DNA from: CAYZJD01 sp964478455
Lineage (GTDB): Bacteria; Acidobacteriota; Terriglobia; Bryobacterales; Bryobacteraceae
DNA: 23,032 nt
Reading direction: 5' to 3'
NCBI GenBank assembly: GCA_964478455.1
Contig: CAYZJD010000019.1
Coordinates: 1 to 23,032, forward strand
The stretch's first letter is position 1; every line of letters begins with the position of its first letter. A program made the translations under genes and the position numbers. Under the pieces are notes generated by a model. That model saw only the letters and a program-made list of their open reading frames with translations, searched no databases and was not told where the DNA came from. Positions 1 through 7,002 of this stretch are shown in pieces.

Positions 1-1
1 G

Positions 2-238
2 GATGGGCTCGAAGCGACCCGCAGGATTCGCCAGGACCCCCGCTGGCGATCGTTGCCGGTGGTCGCGCTGACGGCGCACGCCACGCGCGGCGACCGTGAG
101 CGTTGCCTTCAGGCCGGCATGGATGACTACCTCGCCAAGCCGGTGAACGCCGACGCACTCGTGGCGACGCTGAAGAAACTCCTGGAGAGGAAAGAATACG
201 AGCCATCGCCATTAGTGGCCGAGCTCGGCGGCCGCTGA
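2..238 (+). CDS. Response-regulator receiver domain, C-terminal fragment (gene starts before the window)
   Basis: The reading frame is open from base 2 and gives 78 residues, starting DGLEATRRIR and ending just after the receiver domain. This is the second half of a CheY-like phosphoacceptor domain: the conserved Thr/Ala strand is seen in VALTAHA, followed by GMDDYLAKP with the conserved lysine and cis-proline. The phosphorylated aspartate lies before the window. The GLEATRRIR and ARGDRERCLQAGMDDYLAKPVN style is typical of receivers at the C-terminus of hybrid histidine kinases, so the missing part is probably a sensor kinase; that is inference. No output domain follows. The last 27 bases overlap the end of the convergent decarboxylase gene, with no room for a terminator. 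Confidence 0.85.
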   Translation, partial: DGLEATRRIRQDPRWRSLPVVALTAHATRGDRERCLQAGMDDYLAKPVNADALVATLKKLLERKEYEPSPLVAELGGR

Positions 239-1606
239 TCTCAGCAGCTCCCAGACTTCCTCCACGTCCGCCTGCGTTGTCCCAAGGTTGCCGATAGCCA
301 CCCGCAGCACGAACCGCCCGTTCAACACCGTGTGAGACAGGAAGACCTTGCCGGAGGCGTTCACCCGCTCCAGCAGGAGCCGGCTCCGCTCATCCGGTCC
401 TCTCAGCCGGAAGCAGACGACGGAGAACGGGACCGGCGCGACGCGCTCGAACTGCCCATGGGCGTCGATGGCGGCGGCCAGCTTCCGTGCGGTCTCGATG
501 TGCGAGCGGATGATCTCGCAAACTCCCTCACGGCCGAAGTGCCGCATGACGAACCAGAGCTTCAGGGCGCGAAACCGGCGGCCGAGTTGCACGCCGTAAT
601 CCATGAAGTTGACCGCGCGCGGCTCCTGCGCGGTGCGGAGGTACTCCGGTACCAGCGAGAATGCGCGGCGCAGTACCTCCGGGCGGCGGGTGAAGAACGC
701 GCTCAGATCGATCGGCGTGAACAACCATTTGTGGGGGTTCATCACCAGCGAGTCGGCCTGCCCCGCCCCGGCGAGGATGTGGCGGTACTCCGGCAGGATG
801 GCCGCCGCCCCGGCATAGGCTGCGTCGATATGTAGCCATAAGCCGTGGCGTGCCGCAATCGGCGCGATCTCGTTGACAGGATCGACACTGGTCGTGGACG
901 TGGTGCCGACCGTCGCCACGACGCAGAACGGTTTCCTGCCGGCGCTGATGTCGGCCTCAATTGCGGCAGCCAGCGCGTCGGGCCGCATGCGGAACTCGGA
1001 GTCGACCAGGATCTTGCGGACGTTGCGCTTGCCGATCCCCAGGGCGATCGCGCCCTTGTCCACCGAAGAGTGCGCCTGGTCGGAGGCGTAAAGCACGAGA
1101 TGGTTCGATGCGCCGCGCTCTTGCGCCTCCGGATCGGCCAGTTCTCTGGCGGCCGCGATCGCGTGCAGCGTGCTGACGGAGGCGGTGTCGTAAATGATCC
1201 CGAAGAACTCCTCGGGCAATCCGAGCCATTGACGCAGCCACGCCAGCGTCACCTGCTCCAGTTCCGTGCCCGCCGGAGAGGTCTTCCATAGCATGCCGTT
1301 GGCGTTAATCGCGGAGGCCAACAACTCGCCCAGGATGCCGGCCGCCGAGGCGGAGATGCCGAAGTAGGCCATGAATCGCGGGTGGTTCCAGTGCGTGATC
1401 GACGGGACGATCAGCCGGTGGAAATCCTCCAGGATGACCTCCAGCGGCTCGCCGCGCTCGGGAGCTGACGGCGGGAGGCGGTCGATGAGGTCACCCGGTT
1501 TGCCTTGCGGAAGAACCGGATAGCGGCGTGGATCCTCCAGGTAGCCGGCGATCCAATCAACGGCGGCGTGCGCCGCCCTGCGAAAATCCTCGACGGAACG
1601 GTTCAT
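212..1606 (-). CDS. Group II PLP-dependent (aromatic-L-amino-acid type) decarboxylase
   Basis: A 464-residue protein, the usual length for the aromatic amino acid/tyrosine/tryptophan/glutamate decarboxylase superfamily, which removes the alpha-carboxyl of an L-amino acid using pyridoxal phosphate in the cytoplasm. The HWNHPRFMAYF signature of the aromatic class is at about residues 72-82. His179 (in SDQAHSSVDKG) should stack on the cofactor, Asp261 (HIDAAYAG) should bind its ring nitrogen, and Lys293 (NPHKWLF) should form the Schiff base. All key residues are present, so it should be active; the substrate cannot be read from sequence. It starts 36 bases after the DapA-like gene on the same strand, so the two are probably co-transcribed. 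No clear Shine-Dalgarno precedes the ATG. Its end overlaps the receiver gene by 27 bases. Confidence 0.88.
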   Translation of the reverse strand: MNRSVEDFRRAAHAAVDWIAGYLEDPRRYPVLPQGKPGDLIDRLPPSAPERGEPLEVILEDFHRLIVPSITHWNHPRFMAYFGISASAAGILGELLASAINANGMLWKTSPAGTELEQVTLAWLRQWLGLPEEFFGIIYDTASVSTLHAIAAARELADPEAQERGASNHLVLYASDQAHSSVDKGAIALGIGKRNVRKILVDSEFRMRPDALAAAIEADISAGRKPFCVVATVGTTSTTSVDPVNEIAPIAARHGLWLHIDAAYAGAAAILPEYRHILAGAGQADSLVMNPHKWLFTPIDLSAFFTRRPEVLRRAFSLVPEYLRTAQEPRAVNFMDYGVQLGRRFRALKLWFVMRHFGREGVCEIIRSHIETARKLAAAIDAHGQFERVAPVPFSVVCFRLRGPDERSRLLLERVNASGKVFLSHTVLNGRFVLRVAIGNLGTTQADVEEVWELLRSAAAELGH

Positions 1607-1642
1607 GGAATTGTCTCGGCGGCCGGGGTGGCCGCTTTCGCG

Positions 1643-2563
1643 CTATATGCACCTAACCTCTTGCTCAACGCTTCTCCACCAGCCGGGAAACCACTTGCGG
1701 AATTCCTCCAGGTGTCGCTGGCCCGTGTCACCGAGCGGCACGGCGTGCGGGCCGGTCTTGATCCCTCGCGCGCGTGCAGCCTCCCGGATCGCGACCGGCG
1801 TCGGAAACCGTTCCACCCACGCCAGGAATTCCTGCAATCGCGCTTCCAGCCTCTGGCGCGGCCCGACCTGCCCCTTGCGAACGGCGCGGTCAAGGCCGCA
1901 AACGAGTTCCGGCACCGCGCTCGCAACACCCGAAACGGCTCCGTCCGCGCCGGCCTCCCGCGCCGGCGCCAGGATCCGGTCGTTGCCCACCAGCAGGCGG
2001 AACGGCACGCGCTCACGAACTGCCCGTAACCGCAGCAAATCGTCGAGATGGCCGCTCGAATCTTTGATCCCCGCAAATCGCCCTGTGGAGAGCAGTTCGA
2101 TCGCCGTGTCCACTTGGATCGCTCCGGCGTGCTCCGGCACGTTGTACAGCAGGATCGGCGTCTCTGCTTCCATGTCCTCCGCGAATTGCAGGTAGAAGGC
2201 GCGGATTTCCTGCTGGCCGTAGCGGAAGAAATGCGGCGGCAGCAGAAGGACGCCGGCGGCGCCGTCTGAGGCCGCCTCGCGGGCGAGGTTCAGTGCTCCG
2301 TCGATGGTCGAATGCGATGCGTTCACCACCACCGGCACGGGGCTGCGCTTCAGGGCGAACCGGATTAGATGCCTCCGGTCTTCCAGGTCGAAATGAAGGA
2401 ATTCCCCCGTCGAGCCCAGCAGCGCGATCCCGTCCACGCCGCTGCGGCCCAGGAAATCGATCAGATCGAGCGCGGCGGCAAGGTCGATCGTCGCCTCGCC
2501 GTCGCGGCGGGGCGTGAGCGCCGCTGCGTATACGCCTTGAACGGGGGATGCGGTGACTTTCAT
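1643..2563 (-). CDS. DapA-family (dihydrodipicolinate synthase/N-acetylneuraminate lyase) aldolase
   Basis: A 306-residue TIM-barrel class I aldolase. GSTGE at residues 50-54 is the family's substrate-carboxylate loop, LLYNVP holds the catalytic Tyr140, and GIKDSSG holds the Schiff-base Lys167. The family condenses or cleaves pyruvate with aldehydes: lysine synthesis, sialic acid, or sugar-acid breakdown such as KDG aldolase. With no lysine genes nearby and sugar-oxidising genes divergently placed, a catabolic pyruvate aldolase seems more likely than true DapA, but this is inference. I chose the ATG giving MKVTASPVQG because the protein then has family length and begins right before the first strand; the open frame runs much further upstream, but that stretch would overlap the divergent gene and has no family similarity. 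The downstream decarboxylase is probably in the same operon. Confidence 0.85.
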   Translation of the reverse strand: MKVTASPVQGVYAAALTPRRDGEATIDLAAALDLIDFLGRSGVDGIALLGSTGEFLHFDLEDRRHLIRFALKRSPVPVVVNASHSTIDGALNLAREAASDGAAGVLLLPPHFFRYGQQEIRAFYLQFAEDMEAETPILLYNVPEHAGAIQVDTAIELLSTGRFAGIKDSSGHLDDLLRLRAVRERVPFRLLVGNDRILAPAREAGADGAVSGVASAVPELVCGLDRAVRKGQVGPRQRLEARLQEFLAWVERFPTPVAIREAARARGIKTGPHAVPLGDTGQRHLEEFRKWFPGWWRSVEQEVRCI

Positions 2564-2654
2564 GCGCCGTCGCGAGAGCTTCCATTGTCTCTCAGGGGGC
2601 GCGCCCGCGAAACCACGGGCTCGTTGGATAGAATAGTGCGTCCGAGGTGAACCA

Positions 2655-3992
2655 ATGCAGAGGACTATTGAGACTTTTTCTCGCCGTTCTTTCCTAAGGA
2701 AGTCCACGGCCGTGGGAGCGGGCGCTTCCGCGTTCACGATCATCCAGCCCGAGCTGGTCCGGGGCGCCGGCAAAGAGAGGTTGAAGGCAGGTCTCGTCGG
2801 CTGCGGCGGGCGCGGCACGGGCGCGGTGATGGACCTCCTGACGGCTGACCCGAATGTCCAACTCGTGGCCATGGCCGATATCTTCGAGGACCGGCTTGAG
2901 CGGTCCCTCGTCGAACTCCGCAAGGCCAAGGATCCCAAGGTTGCGGAACGGATCAAGGTCGAGCCCGACCGCCACTTCGTGGGCTTCGACGCCTATCAAA
3001 AGGTGGTCGCCTCCGATGTGGACATCGTGATGCTGTGTACGCCGCCGGGATACCGGCCCATCCATTTCGAGGCCGCCATCGCGGCGAAGAAGCACGTTTT
3101 CTGCGAGAAGCCGTTCGGCACCGATCCGGTGGGGGTGCGGCGCTTCATGGACGCGGCGAAGAAATCCGAGGATCTCAAGCTCACGGTGGTCTCCGGCGCC
3201 CAGCGGCGCTTCTCCCGGGATTATGTGGAGACCGTCGACAAGATCCAAAGCGGCGCTATCGGCGAGATCGCGGCCGCCTACGCCTACTGGGTAGGCAGCC
3301 CCGTGCTCCAGTTCATGTCGCCCGGCTGGCCCGGCCCCAAGGGCAAGCGCGATCCGAAGTGGAGCGACATGGTCTTCCAGAACCGGAGCTGGTATTCCTT
3401 CGTCTGGCTCTGCGGCGACCAGGTTGTCGAGCAGCACCTCCACAACATCGATGTCTGCAACTGGGTGATGGGAGCGCACCCGGTGAAAGTGTTCGCTTCC
3501 GGCGGCGTGGCCTGGCGGCCGCGCGAGGCGGAGTACGGCAACATCTACGATCACATCACGGCCGAGTTCGAATACTCAAACGGCATGAAGATGATGAGCC
3601 ACTGCCGCCAGTATCCCCAGGGTAGCTACCAGAACGTCAGCGAGCTGGTCGTCGGTACGAAGGGCCGCAGCAACTGCCACGATCTGGGCGCAGGCACCGG
3701 GCAGGATGTTCGCCGCGCTTTCCGCGATCCGATGGAGAACCCCTACGTGCGCGAGCACGTGGCCTTGGTGAACAGCATTCGCGGCGACGGGCCGTACGTG
3801 AATCACGCGATGGCCGTCGCCGAAAGCACCATGACCTGCATCATGGCGCGCGAAGCGGCCTATTCCGGCCAGCTCATCACCTGGGACCAGGTCATGGCAT
3901 CGAAGCTCGACCTGATGCCGAAGGCCTTCGGCTACGACGCGCAGGTCGAGGCGACGCCGCTGCCCGTCCCCGGCCAGTACAAGTTCATGTAG
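2655..3992 (+). CDS. Tat-exported Gfo/Idh/MocA family oxidoreductase (paralogue 1)
   Basis: A 445-residue NAD(P)-dependent oxidoreductase, probably acting on sugars or inositol-like polyols outside the cytoplasm. The N-terminus carries a twin-arginine signal (SRRSFLRK, residues 9-16) followed by a short Ala/Gly-rich stretch, so it is exported folded with its cofactor. GLVGCGGRG (46-54) is the Rossmann dinucleotide loop, CEKPFGTDP (150-158) holds the conserved Lys of the EKP motif, and EQHLHNIDVCNW (259-270) is the C-terminal-domain catalytic region with Asp/His. The protein is very similar by eye to the next gene. Translation starts after AGGTGA six bases before the ATG; a -10-like TAGAAT is at 2629-2634. 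It diverges from the DapA-like gene across about 90 bases and is followed by an octamer hairpin. The exact substrate is unknown. Confidence 0.9.
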   Translation: MQRTIETFSRRSFLRKSTAVGAGASAFTIIQPELVRGAGKERLKAGLVGCGGRGTGAVMDLLTADPNVQLVAMADIFEDRLERSLVELRKAKDPKVAERIKVEPDRHFVGFDAYQKVVASDVDIVMLCTPPGYRPIHFEAAIAAKKHVFCEKPFGTDPVGVRRFMDAAKKSEDLKLTVVSGAQRRFSRDYVETVDKIQSGAIGEIAAAYAYWVGSPVLQFMSPGWPGPKGKRDPKWSDMVFQNRSWYSFVWLCGDQVVEQHLHNIDVCNWVMGAHPVKVFASGGVAWRPREAEYGNIYDHITAEFEYSNGMKMMSHCRQYPQGSYQNVSELVVGTKGRSNCHDLGAGTGQDVRRAFRDPMENPYVREHVALVNSIRGDGPYVNHAMAVAESTMTCIMAREAAYSGQLITWDQVMASKLDLMPKAFGYDAQVEATPLPVPGQYKFM

Positions 3993-3999
3993 TTTGGAT

Positions 4000-4100
4000 A
4001 ACCACCAAGGCACCAAGGGAAACATGGTTCCAAGCGCATCCCCGCTCTCGCGGAATCCCAGGTTCTCTTGCTTTCTTGGTGCCTTGGTGTCTTGGTGGTG
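4000..4100. repeat. CACCAAGR octamer inverted repeat, copy A
   Basis: The left arm (about 4000-4018) is two CACCAAGG octamers after AAC; the right arm (about 4075-4100) is three complementary octamers (CTTGGTGY type) ending GGTGGTG. Between them are about 55 bases without clear sense. The arms can fold into a long hairpin. The element fills the whole gap between the two oxidoreductase genes, and its right end GGTGGTGAAACT runs straight into the ATG of the second gene, so the G-rich end may serve as its ribosome-binding region. Confidence 0.85.
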
Positions 4101-4105
4101 AAACT

Positions 4106-5347
4106 ATGAATCCCGTATCCCGACGATCCTTCCTTGGTGGCGGCGCGGCCGCCTTCACAATCATCCAACCCCAGCTCGTCCGGGGCGCCGGCAACGAGTT
4201 GCTGAAAGCCGGCCTGGTAGGCTGCGGCGGCCGGGGCACGGCGGCAGTGGACAATCTGGTCACCGGAACCGAGAATGTGGAACTCGTTGCCATGGCCGAT
4301 GTCTTCGAAGATAAGCTCGAAGGCTCGCTCACCCGGCTTCGCAACAGACCGGCGCAGATCGCCTCGCGGATCAAGGTGGCGCCCGATCGCCGCCACGTCG
4401 GTTTCGATGCCTACAAGAAGCTGATCGCCTCCGACGTCGATATCGTTCTGCTCTGCACCCCGCCCGGCTACCGCCCCGCCCATTTTGAGGCGGCGGTGGA
4501 AGCCGGCAAGCACGTTTTCACGGAGAAGCCGATCGCCACCGACCCGGCCGGCGTGCGCCGTTTCATCGCCGCCGCCAAGAAGTCCGAGGAACGGAAGCTC
4601 ACGGTCGTCTCCGGCGCTCAGCGCCGCTCGCAGACCGAGTACGTCGAAACGGTCAAGCGCATTCAGGACGGGGCCATCGGCGACATCGTCGCGCTCTATT
4701 CTTACTTCCTCAGCGGGCCGGTGATGCACGCCAAGGCGCGCGATCCCAAATGGGGCGACATGGAGTGGCAGCACCGCAACTGGTACTCGTTCCTCTGGAT
4801 CTGCGGCGACCAGATCGTGGAGCAGCACTTTCACAACATCGACTTCATGAACTGGCTGATGGGCAGCCATCCCATTAAGGTGGTCGCCTCCGGCGGCGCC
4901 GCCTGGCGTCCCCGCGAGGAACTCTACGGCAACATCTACGACCACATGACCTCGGAATTCGTCTACCCGAACGGGGTGCTCTTGAGCAGTCACTGCCGGC
5001 AGTATCCCAAGGGCTCCTTCTGGAGGGTGGGCGACCAGATCACCGGCACAAAGGGACGCAGCAACGGCATGGACCTTGGAGCGAAAGGCGGCGACCCGTA
5101 TGTTCAGGAACACACCTATATGGTGAAGAGCATCCGGGGAGACGGGCCGTACATTAACCACGGCATGGCCATGGCCGAGAGCACCATGAGCTGCATCATG
5201 GCCCGCGAGTCGGCTTACTCGGGCCTCGAGATCACCTGGGACATGATCATGGCCTCCAAACAGGACCTCCAGCCCAAGGAGTTCGATTACAAACTGCCGA
5301 TGGAGGTTCCGCCGCTCCCGGTCCCCGGCCAGTACAAGTTCATCTAG
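4106..5347 (+). CDS. Tat-exported Gfo/Idh/MocA family oxidoreductase (paralogue 2)
   Basis: A 413-residue paralogue of the preceding protein, alike along its full length, so the pair probably arose by tandem duplication. Tat motif SRRSFLGG is at residues 5-12, GLVGCGGRG at 36-44, TEKPIATDP from 139, and EQHFHNIDFMNW marks the catalytic domain. The first protein has about ten extra residues in the 210-240 region (VLQFMSPGWPGPKG), where the active-site loops differ, so the two may take different sugars or act in sequence; this is inference. I chose the ATG at 4106 because it directly precedes the Tat motif; a TTG 30 bases upstream is in frame but would only translate repeat DNA (VPWCLGG). It is followed by two octamer hairpins and the hydrolase gene. 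Confidence 0.9.
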   Translation: MNPVSRRSFLGGGAAAFTIIQPQLVRGAGNELLKAGLVGCGGRGTAAVDNLVTGTENVELVAMADVFEDKLEGSLTRLRNRPAQIASRIKVAPDRRHVGFDAYKKLIASDVDIVLLCTPPGYRPAHFEAAVEAGKHVFTEKPIATDPAGVRRFIAAAKKSEERKLTVVSGAQRRSQTEYVETVKRIQDGAIGDIVALYSYFLSGPVMHAKARDPKWGDMEWQHRNWYSFLWICGDQIVEQHFHNIDFMNWLMGSHPIKVVASGGAAWRPREELYGNIYDHMTSEFVYPNGVLLSSHCRQYPKGSFWRVGDQITGTKGRSNGMDLGAKGGDPYVQEHTYMVKSIRGDGPYINHGMAMAESTMSCIMARESAYSGLEITWDMIMASKQDLQPKEFDYKLPMEVPPLPVPGQYKFI

Positions 5348-5353
5348 TTCGGA

Positions 5354-5441
5354 GAACCACCAAGACACCAAGACACCAAGGGATACATGGTCTGCCCTCC
5401 GCCAATCTTCCGCGTTCTTGGTGCCTTGGTGTTGGGTGGTG
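5354..5441. repeat. CACCAAGR octamer inverted repeat, copy B
   Basis: The left arm (about 5354-5382) holds CACCAAGA, CACCAAGA, CACCAAGG; the right arm (about 5415-5441) is the complement with a small irregularity (GTTGGGTGGTG in place of a full octamer). The spacer is about 32 bases. It starts 7 bases after the stop of the second oxidoreductase, and its right end GGTGGTGAAATT leads into an ATG at 5447. Confidence 0.85.
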
Positions 5442-5446
5442 AAATT

Positions 5447-6994
5447 ATGAAAGTACAGAGAACCACCAAGACACCAAGGCACCAAGGAACAGAATTGTGC
5501 GACTGCCGGGCAGTGACCTGTTTGTTGTTCTTGGTGTCTTGGTGCCTTGGTGGTGAAACCATAAAAGTACTGCTCACGCTTTGCGCCGCGGCCGCGACCA
5601 TCAGCGCCGCCGAACCGATCCGCCTCCACCCGGACAATCCGCATTACTTCCTCTTCCGTGGCAAGCCCACGGTGCTGGTGACCTCGGGCGAGCATTACGG
5701 GGCGGTGATCAACCTCGACTTCGATTACAAGAAATACCTGGCGGCGCTCGAAGCCGCAGGGCTCAACCACACCCGCACCTTCGCCGGCGCCTATCGCGAA
5801 ATTCCCGGTTCGTTCAACATTCCCAACAACACGCTTGCGCCGGAGCCTGACCGCTTCATCTGTCCGTGGCCGCGCACGGAGACGCCGGGCGCGAAGGACG
5901 GCGGCAACAAGTTCGATCTGACGAAGTGGAACGAGGCGTACTTCCGGCGCCTCCGGGCCTTCATGGAAGAGGCTTCGCGCCGGGGCATCGTCGTCGAGAT
6001 CAACCTGTTCTGCCCGTTTTACGAGGACGTGCTCTGGGAGGTAAACCCGATGAACGCCGTCAACAATGTCAACGGCATCGGCGGCCTCCAGCGCACGGAA
6101 GCGCTGAACCTTAAGGACACGCGGCTGCTGGCCGTCCAGGAAGCCATGGTCCGCCGCATTGTGACCGAACTGAAGAACTTCGGCAACTTGTATTACGAGA
6201 TCTGCAACGAACCGTACTTCGGCGGTGTCACGCTCGAATGGCAGGCGCACATCTCCAAGGTGATCGACGGCACGGAAGGCTCCTTCCCCGCGCGGCACCT
6301 CATCTCGCAGAACATCGCCAACGGTTCTGTCAGGGTGGATCACCCGAACCCGCTTGTCTCGCTGTTCAACTTCCACTACTCCCGCCCGCCGGAAAGCGTG
6401 GCCCTCAACTACGAGTTCGGCAGGGGGATCGGCAACAACGAGACCGGCTTCGATGGCCTGGCCGACGCCACTTACCGCATTCAGGGATGGGACTTCCTGA
6501 TGGCCGGAGGCGCGCTCTACAATAACTTGGATTACTCCTTCACCGCCGGCCGTGAGGACGGGTCGTTTGTCGTCCCGCCGGGCGCCCCGGGCGGCGGCAG
6601 CCCGGCCCTGCGCCGGCAGTTGAAGATCCTGAGAGATTTTCTCGAGAGCCTGGACTTCATCCGGATGGCTCCGGCGTCGGGCATCATCCGAGGAGGCGTG
6701 CCGCCGGACGCCTCGGCCCGCGCGCTGGCCGAAGCGGGCAGGACTTACGCCGTCTACCTTCACCACGGCCGTATCGACGCGAAGGCGAAACCGCGGTATC
6801 AGGTTCCCGCAACGCCGCAGCGGGTGACGCTGGCGCTCGGTCTGCCCGCCGGCTCGTACGCCGCCTCGTGGCTCAACACCAAGACCGGCGAGTACGAAAA
6901 GACCGAGAAGCTCGCCCACGGCGGTGGCGCGAAGGATCTTGTGTCGCCGTCCTACACGGAGGACATCGCCCTCGTCGTGCGTGCCGTGAAGTAG
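5447..6994 (+). CDS. Secreted glycoside-hydrolase-like TIM-barrel protein with collagen-binding-type C-terminal domain
   Basis: From the ATG at 5447 this is 515 residues. The barrel looks like the clan-A (GH5/DUF4038-like) fold: YEICNEPYFGG carries the likely acid/base Glu255, and GIGNNETGF carries a likely nucleophile Glu332. The last ~75 residues (YAVYLHHG to LPAGSYAASWLNTKTGEY) resemble the putative collagen-binding domain often fused to DUF4038. It should cleave or bind a polysaccharide outside the cell, perhaps feeding the two exported oxidoreductases before it. The start is unclear: residues 2-38 are hairpin DNA read in frame, and the natural signal peptide KVLLTLCAAAATISAAEP begins after an ATA codon at 5561. 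TTG (5531) and GTG (5534) are also in-frame start candidates. An open-frame ATG at 5387 lies inside copy B. It ends 8 bases from the convergent hydrolase gene. Confidence 0.75.
   Translation: MKVQRTTKTPRHQGTELCDCRAVTCLLFLVSWCLGGETIKVLLTLCAAAATISAAEPIRLHPDNPHYFLFRGKPTVLVTSGEHYGAVINLDFDYKKYLAALEAAGLNHTRTFAGAYREIPGSFNIPNNTLAPEPDRFICPWPRTETPGAKDGGNKFDLTKWNEAYFRRLRAFMEEASRRGIVVEINLFCPFYEDVLWEVNPMNAVNNVNGIGGLQRTEALNLKDTRLLAVQEAMVRRIVTELKNFGNLYYEICNEPYFGGVTLEWQAHISKVIDGTEGSFPARHLISQNIANGSVRVDHPNPLVSLFNFHYSRPPESVALNYEFGRGIGNNETGFDGLADATYRIQGWDFLMAGGALYNNLDYSFTAGREDGSFVVPPGAPGGGSPALRRQLKILRDFLESLDFIRMAPASGIIRGGVPPDASARALAEAGRTYAVYLHHGRIDAKAKPRYQVPATPQRVTLALGLPAGSYAASWLNTKTGEYEKTEKLAHGGGAKDLVSPSYTEDIALVVRAVK
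5461..5557. repeat. CACCAAGR octamer inverted repeat, copy C
   Basis: The left arm (5461-5487) is CACCAAGA, CACCAAGG, CACCAAGG; the right arm (about 5529-5555) is its complement and ends GGTGGTGAAACC. The stem can be extended inward by AACAG/CTGTT. It is in tandem with copy B. The 10-mer ATGAAAGTAC at 5447-5456 recurs as ATAAAAGTAC at 5561-5570, so copy C is bracketed by a near-exact 10-bp direct repeat. Confidence 0.85.
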
Positions 6995-7002
6995 AGCTGA
7001 TC

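Noticed and set aside
4000..5557. CRISPR array
   Set aside because: The repeated unit is only 8 bases, arms are inverted rather than directly repeated with regular spacers, and no cas gene is present.
3932..6919. A 995-codon open frame on the minus strand opposite the oxidoreductase and hydrolase genes
   Set aside because: Its composition (strings of His/Val/Arg/Asp-rich, e.g. VDVVKVLLHDLVAADP) mirrors the plus-strand codons at high GC, and it reads straight through three hairpin repeats. The plus-strand genes have complete family motifs.
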